Assembly: GCF_026250525.1 (NCBI RefSeq) | Contig: NZ_CP111061.1 | Location: 1 to 64,000, forward strand | DNA from: Chondrinema litorale | GTDB taxonomy: Bacteria > Bacteroidota > Bacteroidia > Cytophagales > Flammeovirgaceae | Reading direction: 5' to 3' | DNA length: 64,000 nucleotides | In this document: positions 55,180 through 63,370 of the stretch, in pieces | Layout: every line of letters begins with the position of its first letter | Position numbering within the stretch: the first letter of the stretch is position 1 | Notes under the pieces: model-generated | Told to the model about the DNA's origin: nothing | Database searches by the model: none | What the model saw: only the letters and a program-made list of their open reading frames with translations | Program-made: the position numbers and the translations under genes

Positions 55180-56343
55180 ATGAAAATCTATCATTCAACA
55201 AACACTTTTTTGCCTGTTGTACTATTATTTTTTGCTGCATCAATATTTAGCAGTTGTAACCAAAACAAGTCTGCATCAGAAATTACCCAAACGCAAGAAT
55301 TAACATCAAACAACTCAGTACCAAAAAGCATAGAAACCTCTTTTTCTCAAAAGTTTAAAGTGGATTACCTTGCTGATGATGAAGTGAAAATCAGTATTGA
55401 AAAACCATGGGAAGGCAGCAAAGATTTGTACGAATACAAGCTAAAATCAAATGCTGGCAGAGGAGAGATCAACTATCCAGTAAAATCGGTGGCATGTCTT
55501 TCTTCTACCCATGTAGAGATGCTTAAAGAGTTAGGTTTGCTTGATAAAATTGTTGCTATTAACAGTTACGATGATATTTTTGATCAGGAAATTAAAGATG
55601 TATTTAAAGCTAGAGGTGTAAAAGAAGTAGGCAAATCTAAAAATGTTAATATAGAATTGCTCCTCGATATTAAACCTGATTTAATTTTAGAATCTACCAC
55701 TGGTTCTGGTTATGATGCCTATGAGGCGCTAACAAAATACCATTTGCCAGTAGTAACATTTGCTGCTCACAAAGAAAACTTTCCACTCGGCAGGTTAGAA
55801 TGGATAAAACTATTATCAGTATTTTTTCAAAAAGAGCAAGAAGCCAATGCCTATTTTAAAACGAAAGAAGCCTTATACAATCATCTCTTAAATAAAAAAC
55901 AGACACCTGAAAAGCAGCCTGTAATTTTTGTTGGTTACAACTGGAAAGAAACTTGGTATTTACCCGGCAGCAAAAGTTATATGGCAGAGTTTATTAAAGA
56001 TGCTGGCGGCAAATATATTATGGCCGACAATAAAGAAACTGGCAATGTAGCTATAGCTCATGAACAAGTAATCGAGCTATTGCAACAATGCGATATTTGG
56101 CTGCATCCTGGCATTAAAATTACAAGTGAAGCAGATTTAAAAGAACTCAAAATTCCAAATAACTATTTTAAAAATGGCTTGCAGGTTTACAATAACAACA
56201 AAAAGCTAAACGACTTAGGAAAAAACGATTTTTGGCAATCTGGTTTTGTACATCCAGAACTAGTGCTGCAAGACCTAAGCCTTATTTTTCAAAAAGATTC
56301 ACTAAGCAATAAGAAGCTCATTTACTATAAAAAGATTCTTTAG
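55180..56343 (+). CDS. BtuF-like periplasmic substrate-binding lipoprotein (first copy)
   Basis: 387 aa. Lipobox FSSC follows a long hydrophobic signal (PVVLLFFAASIFSSC). The protein has a type III (helical-linker) solute-binding domain: VACLSSTHVEMLKELGLLDKIVAINSYD, IELLLDIKPDLILESTT, PVIFVGYNWKETWYLPGSKSYMAEFIKDAGGKYIM and ending near QDLSLIFQKDS. It is related to the second copy at 56720 by eye (shared LSSTH, PLGRLEWIKL-like and GKSYMA segments). The ligand is probably a corrinoid, from its place in the cluster. A riboswitch follows rather than precedes it. Confidence 0.82.
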   Translation: MKIYHSTNTFLPVVLLFFAASIFSSCNQNKSASEITQTQELTSNNSVPKSIETSFSQKFKVDYLADDEVKISIEKPWEGSKDLYEYKLKSNAGRGEINYPVKSVACLSSTHVEMLKELGLLDKIVAINSYDDIFDQEIKDVFKARGVKEVGKSKNVNIELLLDIKPDLILESTTGSGYDAYEALTKYHLPVVTFAAHKENFPLGRLEWIKLLSVFFQKEQEANAYFKTKEALYNHLLNKKQTPEKQPVIFVGYNWKETWYLPGSKSYMAEFIKDAGGKYIMADNKETGNVAIAHEQVIELLQQCDIWLHPGIKITSEADLKELKIPNNYFKNGLQVYNNNKKLNDLGKNDFWQSGFVHPELVLQDLSLIFQKDSLSNKKLIYYKKIL

Positions 56344-56386
56344 TAAAGAATTTTCAGGTTTTTAGAGCATATTTTCAAATAATTTC

Positions 56387-56394
56387 TAACTTTG
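56387..56394 (+). promoter_or_regulatory. -7 promoter box of the second riboswitch transcript
   Basis: TAACTTTG matches TANNTTTG and lies about 6 bases before the start of the aptamer. The -33 box is weak. It allows the btuFCD genes to be transcribed separately from the first BtuF gene. Confidence 0.5.
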
Positions 56395-56397
56395 AGG

Positions 56398-56620
56398 CAT
56401 GTGGTCTTGCTACCAAATGTAGCGAGTGAATAGGGAATCCTGTTAAAATCAGGAGCTGTCCCCGCAGCTGTAAATTCTAGCCGACTACAATAGTAGAAGG
56501 CAAAATTGTCAACATCCCACACCACTGTTGCCTAAGCGCAATGGGAAGGTATAGTTGACAGTTGGAATGAGCCAGAAGACCTGCCACAGCATTGTACGAT
56601 CGAAGCTTTCGGGTGAAAAG
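56398..56620 (+). promoter_or_regulatory. Cobalamin riboswitch upstream of btuFCD
   Basis: Conserved pieces in order are GAATAGGGAATCCTGTTAAA, then GCTGTCCCCGCAGCTGTAA, CCACTGTTGC, GGGAAGGT and the B12 box GAGCCAGAAGACCTGCC (56569-56585). The downstream GCTTTCGGGTGAAAAG (56604-56619) also occurs after the btuB riboswitch. Adenosylcobalamin binding should repress the following transport genes. About 100 bases separate the aptamer from the TTG start of the next gene; its expression platform was not resolved by eye. Confidence 0.94.
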
Positions 56621-56719
56621 CAAAGGATTTGGAAAACTTGTTATTATAAAACAGTCTCCTGTTCTCAACTTACCCCTGCTTGTTTGTACAGTATATGTTG
56701 TATTTAAATGTAAAACAGG

Positions 56720-57919
56720 TTGGTTTTAAATGATTACACATATTATCTAAAAACGAAAGTCAGCAAATACTTGTTGATACTATTAAGCCTTTGTGGTTTT
56801 ATTTCATGCCAACATGTACGAGAAGATCAAACAAATGGAGCTTCGAGTATAACTACTATCAAACCAACCGACATTCCTGTAAAGTATTCCAACATTTTCC
56901 ATATTACTAATTATGGCACTTATCAGGAAGCTATTATAGAAAACCCGTGGAATGCTAAAGAGATTTATGCCAAATATCTACTGGTTCCAAAAACGGAAGA
57001 AGTACCAGATAACTTAGCAGAAAATACCATTCTGGTAAGAACACCTATCGAAAATATTATCACGCTTTCTTCTACACACATAGGTTTAATTGCACTTTTA
57101 AATGAAGAAGAAAAAATTACTGGGCATAGTAATCTTGGATTTGTAAGTAACCAACTTGTACGTAATAATATTGAAGCAGGTAAAGTAATTGAAGTTGGCG
57201 ATCCGCAAAATCTAAATATAGAATTTCTTGTTGATAATAAGCCAGAATTATTAATGGTTTCTGGTTTCGAGAAAATACACGACAATTTTAAACTGGCAGA
57301 AAAAGCAGATATTCCAATTGCATATAATATAGAGTGGATGGAAACTTCGCCACTTGCACGTGCAGAATGGATTAAGTTTATCGCTGCATTTTTTAATAAA
57401 TCTGCTATGGCAGATAGTGTTTTCAATGAGATAGAAACACAATACTTGGCAGCTAAAAAATTGGGTAATTCTGCATTAACCCAACCAAAGGTAATGGTGG
57501 GCAGTAAATTTAATGGCACATGGTTTATGCCGGGAGGCAAAAGCTATATGGCTTCTTTTTTAAAAGATGCAGGAGCAGATTATTACTGGCAAAATGATAC
57601 TACCAGAGGTAGCCTACCACTCAGTTTCGAAGAGGTGTTGGATAAAAATTTAGATGCAGATATCTGGCTGAATCCGGGAGCTGCTTCAACAATTTCTGAT
57701 ATTTTAAAACAGGATGCAAGGTATGAGAAATTTGCTCCTTTAGCACAAGAAAATATTTACAACAATATAAATAAAGTAACTCCACTTGGAGGAAACGATT
57801 ATTGGGAATCTGGTATGGCTAACCCTCATTTAATTTTGAAGGATATTATAAAAATACTCCATCCAGAATTATTACCGGAGTATAAGTTGGTCTATTACAA
57901 AAAACTAACAAAAGGATGA
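56720..57919 (+). CDS. btuF: BtuF-like periplasmic corrinoid-binding lipoprotein (second copy)
   Basis: 399 aa from a TTG at 56720, the only start-like codon after the in-frame stop at 56711 that leaves a full signal peptide (KYLLILLSLCGFISC). The solute-binding domain shows ITLSSTHIGLIALLNEEEKITGHSNL, IEFLVDNKPELLMVSG, ARAEWIKFIAAFFNK and WFMPGGKSYMASFLKDAGADYYWQ. It should deliver corrinoid to the BtuCD importer. Its last bases overlap btuC by ATGA, so the three genes are translationally coupled. Confidence 0.88.
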   Translation: MVLNDYTYYLKTKVSKYLLILLSLCGFISCQHVREDQTNGASSITTIKPTDIPVKYSNIFHITNYGTYQEAIIENPWNAKEIYAKYLLVPKTEEVPDNLAENTILVRTPIENIITLSSTHIGLIALLNEEEKITGHSNLGFVSNQLVRNNIEAGKVIEVGDPQNLNIEFLVDNKPELLMVSGFEKIHDNFKLAEKADIPIAYNIEWMETSPLARAEWIKFIAAFFNKSAMADSVFNEIETQYLAAKKLGNSALTQPKVMVGSKFNGTWFMPGGKSYMASFLKDAGADYYWQNDTTRGSLPLSFEEVLDKNLDADIWLNPGAASTISDILKQDARYEKFAPLAQENIYNNINKVTPLGGNDYWESGMANPHLILKDIIKILHPELLPEYKLVYYKKLTKG

Positions 57920-59079
57920 ACTCAATCGCAACTATAAATAAATTACCTGAAAACGAAGTCTCGACCGCTCATGCTGCGCAATCGGTTGGGGCTTCGTTGA
58001 ATGGTAAATCTCATCCTACTAAAAAGCGATTTAACAATAGCTTTTTGCCAGATAATCGCACTAGGTATGTTGGGTTTTATCTGATTATGGCAGGGTTAGT
58101 AGTCTTCTTTTTCTTGCTAGACATTATGTATGGCACTGTAAGTATTCCCCTGAAAGAAGTAATTCACTCTCTTACTGGAGATACAGTTCAAAAAGAAAGT
58201 TGGGATTTTATTATTCAGGAATTTAGGTTGCCCAAAGCTTTAACGGCTATTATTGCCGGAGCAGGTTTAGCACTCTCTGGTCTGCTAATGCAAACACTTT
58301 TTAAAAATCCCCTCGCAGGACCATTTGTGTTGGGAATTAGCAATGGTGCAAGCTTAGGCGTAGCTATTTTGGTAATGGCAGGAGGTGTATTAGTTCAACC
58401 TTTATTAAACATGGGAGAATGGGGCTTAGTATTGGCCGCCATATCTGGCTCAGCTTTGGTGTTGCTTTTGGTGTTAGTGGTATCAGTAAAAGTAAAAGAT
58501 AGCATTTCACTTCTAATTGTTGGGATGATGGTAGGCAGTGCTACCGGAGCTGTGGTGAGCGTATTACAATATTTTAGTGATGCAGAACTTATTCAAGCCT
58601 ATCTTATCTGGACATTTGGCAGTTTGGCAGGAGTATCTTGGGAACAATTACAGATATTGGGTTTCACTACTTTACTAGGGTTATTACTCGCTTTTTTTGT
58701 ACAAAAACAACTGAATACATTTTTACTTGGAGAACAGTATGCTCGCGGTTTGGGTATCTCCATTAAACGATATAGAATAATTGTGATAGTTGCTACCTGT
58801 CTGCTAGCCGGAAGCATTACTGCTTTTTGTGGGCCAGTTGCATTTGTAGGTTTGGCAGTTCCGCACATTGCCAGAGCTACTTTGCAAACCTCTAACCATC
58901 AGGTATTGATTCCATCGGTAATTTTGATTGGAGCAGTGCTGATGTTGGGTTGCGATATGATTGCCCAATTGCCGGGCAGACAGGATACTTTACCCATCAA
59001 TGCTGTTACAGCTATGTTGGGTTCACCAGTAGTAATTTGGGTTGTAATTAGGTCGAGAACCATGAAATCTTCAATTTGA
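57916..59079 (+). CDS. btuC: Corrinoid ABC transporter permease (FecCD family)
   Basis: 387 aa. A hydrophilic N-terminal tail of about 45 residues precedes the membrane part, longer than in typical BtuC. About nine to ten hydrophobic segments follow. FRLPKALTAIIAGAGLALSGLLMQTLFKNPLAGPFVLGISNGASLGV, SLLIVGMMVGSATGAVVSVLQYF and ITAFCGPVAFVGLAVPHIAR are FecCD hallmarks. It forms the inner-membrane channel and lies in a tight btuF-btuC-btuD run. Confidence 0.95.
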   Translation: MNSIATINKLPENEVSTAHAAQSVGASLNGKSHPTKKRFNNSFLPDNRTRYVGFYLIMAGLVVFFFLLDIMYGTVSIPLKEVIHSLTGDTVQKESWDFIIQEFRLPKALTAIIAGAGLALSGLLMQTLFKNPLAGPFVLGISNGASLGVAILVMAGGVLVQPLLNMGEWGLVLAAISGSALVLLLVLVVSVKVKDSISLLIVGMMVGSATGAVVSVLQYFSDAELIQAYLIWTFGSLAGVSWEQLQILGFTTLLGLLLAFFVQKQLNTFLLGEQYARGLGISIKRYRIIVIVATCLLAGSITAFCGPVAFVGLAVPHIARATLQTSNHQVLIPSVILIGAVLMLGCDMIAQLPGRQDTLPINAVTAMLGSPVVIWVVIRSRTMKSSI

Positions 59080-60092
59080 ATGAGATGAGCAGTTCAAAAG
59101 AAAAGATATTACAAACTAAAAACCTGAGCATTGGCTATCAGGAAAAAATACTGCTTTCTAGTCTTAATCTAGAGCTGGAACGCGGTGAACTTACTTGTTT
59201 GCTAGGTCCTAATGGTACTGGAAAGTCTACTTTATTACATACACTCACGAGCATGCTCAAACCTGTTTCGGGTGAAGTGTATATTCAGGGTAAATTACTA
59301 GAAAAACAAAATCCGGCTGAGTTGGCTCATCTTATAGGAATTGTATTGTCTCAGAAACTTTCACCGGTTAACTTGAGTGTTTATGACATAGTCGCTTTGG
59401 GCAGAACACCTTATACCAATTGGTTGGGGCATCTTTCAGATAAAGATAAAGAAGCTATTTACATGGCTATGGAATTGGTAGAAGTTACAAAGTTTGCTGG
59501 TAGAAGCATTAATAAACTTAGCGATGGAGAAAGACAAAGAGTGATGATCGCCAAAGCTTTAGCGCAAGATACACCACTGGTTGTATTAGATGAGCCTACT
59601 GCCCACTTGGATGTAAATAACCGTGTTTCGCTCATTTCGCTTTTAAAGGAATTAGCCAGAGAAACAAACAAAGCCATCTTACTTTCTACACATGAACTTG
59701 AAATGGCAATTCAACTAGCAGATTCTGTTTGGCTTATTACCAACAATCAAGAACTAAAGAGTGGCTCGCCAGAAGATTTGGTATTAACCGGAATTATGGC
59801 CGATACATTTAAAGGAAAAAGTATTGCTTTTGATATGCATTCAGGTGCTTTCAAAATTTTACATAAAACAAATAAAACAGTAAACCTCCGTAGCAATGGC
59901 ATACCGGGTTACTGGACTAAACATGCATTGGAAAAAGAAGGCTTTCAAATTACTGATGAAGCAAATGCAGCCATCAGTATTTCTATGAATGAAGAATTGC
60001 CTTACAGTTGGAAAGTGCAACATAATCAATCTGAAGTGGAGGTAAACTGTATTTCAGATTTAAAAAAGACATTGCGTTCGGCAACCAGATAA
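59076..60092 (+). CDS. btuD: Corrinoid ABC transporter ATPase with C-terminal extension
   Basis: 338 aa; canonical FecE/BtuD proteins are about 250-260. Walker A GPNGTGKST is at 44-52, the signature is INKLSDGERQRVMIAKALAQ (LSDGE rather than LSGGE), and Walker B is LVVLDEPTAHLDVN, with STHELEMA switch His. After about residue 255 an 80-residue tail appears (KTNKTVNLRSNGIPGYWTKHALEKEG, then ISMNEELPYSWKVQH), with no family I can name. It energises corrinoid uptake by BtuC. It overlaps btuC by 4 bases. Confidence 0.94.
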   Translation: MNEMSSSKEKILQTKNLSIGYQEKILLSSLNLELERGELTCLLGPNGTGKSTLLHTLTSMLKPVSGEVYIQGKLLEKQNPAELAHLIGIVLSQKLSPVNLSVYDIVALGRTPYTNWLGHLSDKDKEAIYMAMELVEVTKFAGRSINKLSDGERQRVMIAKALAQDTPLVVLDEPTAHLDVNNRVSLISLLKELARETNKAILLSTHELEMAIQLADSVWLITNNQELKSGSPEDLVLTGIMADTFKGKSIAFDMHSGAFKILHKTNKTVNLRSNGIPGYWTKHALEKEGFQITDEANAAISISMNEELPYSWKVQHNQSEVEVNCISDLKKTLRSATR

Positions 60093-60150
60093 TACATGGC
60101 AAAAATAAAAAAGGTTGCTCTTTTTTAACCGGTTTTGAGTTGACCGGATT

Positions 60151-60190
60151 AGTCAGGGAATTGTTAATTAACTTTTTCCTGACTTTTAAA
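60151..60190 (+). terminator. Intrinsic terminator after btuD
   Basis: AGTCAGG (60151-60157) pairs with CCTGACT (60178-60184), then TTTAAAATTTT follows. A smaller CCGGT/ACCGG hairpin lies just upstream (60129-60147). It separates btuFCD from the chelatase gene. Confidence 0.65.
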
Positions 60191-60321
60191 ATTTTAAAAA
60201 TACAAGGCTTCTTTTTGTCTAAAACAGACATCGAGTTTAGTCATGTAATTGTATTGCTAAATATTAGAAATTGTTTTTAGAGTGGAAAGACTCCATTGAG
60301 TTTTCCTCCAATTAAGAAAGT

Positions 60322-62012
60322 ATGACAAAACAGGTTTTTCCATTTTCAGCCATTGTAGGCCAAGAGGATTTTAAACTGGCTCTAATTCTTTGCATTATAG
60401 ACCCAACTATTGGTGGAGTATTGGCACTTGGCGATAAAGGAACTGGTAAAACTACCTTGGTTCGCTCTTTAAGTAATCTACTTTCTGATGATAAACAGCA
60501 GTTTCCTTTTATCAATCTACCATTAGGAGCCTCTGAAGATAGAGTTTTAGGAAATGTTGATCTGGAAAAGCTGATAAACGATAAAAAACAGGTGATTCAG
60601 AAAGGTTTGCTAGCTCAAGCAAATCAAGGGATTTTATATATAGATGAGATTAATCTATTGAATGATTATTTAATGGATACCTTGCTCGATGCGGCGGCAA
60701 CGGGAAGTTACTTTTTAGAACGAGAAGGAATCTCGACCACTTTTGATAGTAGGTTTTGCTTAGTTGGTACCATGAACCCCGAAGAAGGCGAACTTAGACC
60801 ACAACTAAAAGATAGATTTGGGTTGAGCGTGCAAATTTCTACGCCGCAGGATAAAGAAATGAGAAAAGCTATCATTAAAAACCGACTCGCTTTTGATACC
60901 AACCCAACTACATTTATTGCAAAATATCAGGAACAGGAAGAAGCGCTCAAAAAAGAGATTTTCAGTGCAAAATCAGCATTATTCGCTGTTGAACTGAATG
61001 ATGAGGTTATATCAAAAGCCGCAGATTTGGCCTTAGATAATGCAGTGGAAGGCATGCGCGCAGATATTCTGCTAATTAAAGCAGCCAGAGCATATGCTTC
61101 TTTCCAAAAAAGAAATACAGTTACAGAGGCTGACTTAGAAAAAATGGCTCCGCTAGTACTTGAACATCGAAGCAATAAAAAGCCAAGTGGACAGCAGAAA
61201 AACCAAAATCAGTCTCCTGAAAAAAAAAAGATCGTGATGAATCAGTTTCTGAAAACTTAGAAACTAAAGAGAACTATTCTGAGCAAGTATTCAACCCAGT
61301 AATTACTAAATCTCAACTCAGCTTAAAAACTGAAAATGGTAAAGATGCTAAAAGAGGAATCCCGATAAAGGCAAAACCCAAAAATAAGTTGCTTTTAAAA
61401 GGGAATGATTTTGCAGCAAAAACACCTGATATTAAAGCTTCTGTAAAGCATTTTTTAGTGCATAACCGATTTGAGCAACAATTTAAAGCCACTTGCAACC
61501 AAAAAGATTTGTTGATTGTATTTCTGGTAGATTCCAGTGCATCTATGGCAAAGCAAAAAATTATCTCTTATGTAAAGGGGTTGATACAAAAAACATTGGA
61601 GCAACAAACCAGACATAAACCAACTTTTGCATTGATAGCCTTGCTTCAGGGCGATGCAACGGTGATTTCTACCCCTACAAAAAACAAAAAGGAAATTATT
61701 GAGCAGTTGCAAATACTCAAAACCGGAGGCAAAACCAATATGGCTGCAGGAATAACTAAGACTTATCACCTAGTTAAACAGGCTAGCTCTTTGCAAAAAT
61801 TCAAGATGTTTATACTTACTGATGGCAAAATAAACCAAGGAAAAACAAAGCAACCTTTTGAGGAAGCGATTCTTACCTACAAAAAATTGCTAAAAGTTGC
61901 TGGAAGTTCACAAACAGAAGTGATTGATACAGACCAAAGCTTTGTCCAGTTTGGTTTAGCAGAGAAGTTTGCGAAAGGTATTGGGGCTAGATACAGCAAA
62001 CTTCAGAATTAA
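60322..62012 (+). CDS. chlD: AAA+/VWA cobaltochelatase-type protein, one gene in two frames (ChlID fusion by -1 frameshift)
   Basis: Without a shift, translation stops at 61258-61260 after 312 aa: an AAA+ ATPase of the magnesium chelatase ChlI/CobS type (Walker A LGDKGTGKTTLVR, residues 36-48; Walker B LYIDEINLL, D108-E109; TMNPEEGELRPQLKDRFG). A -1 shift at A_AAA_AAG (61224-61230) gives a 563-residue protein that adds a linker (DRDESVSENLETKENYSEQV) and a VWA domain with complete MIDAS residues (FLVDSSASMAK, KTNMAAG, ILTDGKINQG). Such frameshifted chlD genes are known to make both helper subunits for CobN. The sequence does not prove expression of both forms, and a mutation or base-calling error in the A-run is the alternative. 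Confidence 0.85.
61224..61264 (+). promoter_or_regulatory. Candidate programmed -1 frameshift signal in the chelatase gene
   Basis: The heptamer A_AAA_AAG in the 0 frame lies in a run of ten A residues (61220-61229). A hairpin AGTTTCT (61244-61250) with AGAAACT (61259-61265), loop 8, follows, containing the 0-frame TAG stop (61258-61260). The spacer of 13 bases is longer than the usual 5-9. Transcriptional slippage on the A-run would produce the same result. Confidence 0.7.
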
Positions 62013-62019
62013 AATCAAT

Positions 62020-62601
62020 CTACTTTTTTCGAATAAGGTAATTGTCAGTTCTGTTGGATGAGAGGTTGAAAACCATTGTTTCGCCGAAGGCTACTGGAAT
62101 TTTAAAGATGTTTTCTAAAGGAACTTCCAATAAATAAGCCCAAGTGCATCTAATAAATCCTGCATGGCTTACCAGCAAAACTTTTTGGTAATTTTGTTGG
62201 CTTAACTCATCCAAAAAACTTTTGCATCGCAGAAACAGGTCATTCAAGTTCTCACCGGAAGGTGTGTTGATGTTTACAAAATCTTCCATCCAAGCATAAA
62301 ATATCTTTTGATCCATCTCTGTCCATTTTTTGCCTTCCCATTCTCCAAAATACAATTCCTTTAACCTGTCATCCATTTTCAATGGAATATCCTGATTCTC
62401 AAAATTTGAATGCACAGACTCAGCTAATTGCACACAACGCTTCATTGGGCTGCAAAAAACCATATCAAAATCTTGTGGCAAACTCGCTTGGTAAGCTTCA
62501 GCTTCTTCCTGAAAACTCTCTGCGAGTGGCACATCTGTTTGCCCGTAATAGGTGCCTTTTTCTACTGCAACACTTGTATGTCTGATTAAATGAACTTCCA
62601 T
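62020..62601 (-). CDS. cobC: Alpha-ribazole phosphatase (histidine phosphatase family)
   Basis: 193 aa. The phosphohistidine motif LIRHTSVAVEKGTYYGQTDVPL is at the start (RHT), and the second His is in LLVSHAGFIRCTWAYLL. ELYFGEWEGKKWTEM is typical of CobC. It removes the phosphate from alpha-ribazole-5'-phosphate or adenosylcobalamin-5'-phosphate at the end of the nucleotide loop pathway. Its start overlaps cobS by 16 bases, while its end converges on the chelatase gene with 7 bases between. Confidence 0.93.
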   Translation of the reverse strand: MEVHLIRHTSVAVEKGTYYGQTDVPLAESFQEEAEAYQASLPQDFDMVFCSPMKRCVQLAESVHSNFENQDIPLKMDDRLKELYFGEWEGKKWTEMDQKIFYAWMEDFVNINTPSGENLNDLFLRCKSFLDELSQQNYQKVLLVSHAGFIRCTWAYLLEVPLENIFKIPVAFGETMVFNLSSNRTDNYLIRKK

Positions 62602-63362
62602 ATTCCCAAAATTGATAAATAAAAAACTACTTCACTTACTTGTTGGGTAGCACCTAAACAATCGCCTGTATAACCTCCAATAAACTTGTTAAAAAAGTAA
62701 CCCAGATAAATTTTAGGCAAATAGGCTATCGGAAAGGCCAATAAATACCACCAGTTTATTGATAAAAACAAAGGCAAAATAGCGATAACAAAACTGTAAA
62801 ACATCTCTGCAAAAGAGAGTTTGTTATTGGCTATTGGTTTAGACTTGCTCTTATCTATGTCTTGCACGTATTCGTGAGAATGCACAAAAGTGGATGCCAC
62901 AAAACGACTGCAGGTATGCCCGTTTAGTATTGCCCAGCAAGTTAGCCAGATATCGAGTTGAGCGATTTCTATCAAAGCAAAAATCTTTATTAGAACAATC
63001 AAGAAAATACCAATTGCTCCAAAAGCTCCTACCCTGCTATCTTTCATAATTCTTAGAATCTGCTCTTTGGTCCAGCCACCGCCAAAGGCATCGCAAATAT
63101 CTGCAAAGCCATCTTCGTGGAAAGCCCCTGTTACCCAAACTCCTGCAATTACAGAAAGCAGAACTGAGACTGTTATAGGCAAAATGTAGGAAAAAGCCAG
63201 TAAAACCGACGCAGCAATCCCCCCTACAACCCAACCGATTAGGGGGAAATACTTGCGCGATTTATTGAGGTACTCCTCTTTATAGTCCGGAAAAGTAGGA
63301 CAAGGAATACGGGTAAAAAACATTAATGCAGTAAAAAAATAGCGTATCTCTTTTCTAATCAT
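62586..63362 (-). CDS. cobS: Adenosylcobinamide-GDP ribazoletransferase (cobalamin synthase)
   Basis: 258 aa. Typical marks are FTRIPCP near the start, YFPLIGWVVGGIAASVLLAFSYILP, AGVWVTGAFHEDGFADICDAFGGG (metal-binding Asp/His cluster), MKDSRVGAFGAIGI, and IGGYTGDCLGATQQ near the end. Several membrane helices. It joins the lower ligand to adenosylcobinamide-GDP. It overlaps cobC and follows cobT with an 8-base gap, so the three form a tight minus-strand operon. Confidence 0.96.
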   Translation of the reverse strand: MIRKEIRYFFTALMFFTRIPCPTFPDYKEEYLNKSRKYFPLIGWVVGGIAASVLLAFSYILPITVSVLLSVIAGVWVTGAFHEDGFADICDAFGGGWTKEQILRIMKDSRVGAFGAIGIFLIVLIKIFALIEIAQLDIWLTCWAILNGHTCSRFVASTFVHSHEYVQDIDKSKSKPIANNKLSFAEMFYSFVIAILPLFLSINWWYLLAFPIAYLPKIYLGYFFNKFIGGYTGDCLGATQQVSEVVFYLSILGIWKFI

Positions 63363-63370
63363 CCCGATTT

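Noticed and set aside
61389..62012. VWA domain as an independent gene starting at a TTG at 61389
   Set aside because: The frame is open further upstream to the A-run, the upstream part has a good linker composition, and the -1 heptamer lies exactly at the join, so a frameshift fusion is more likely.
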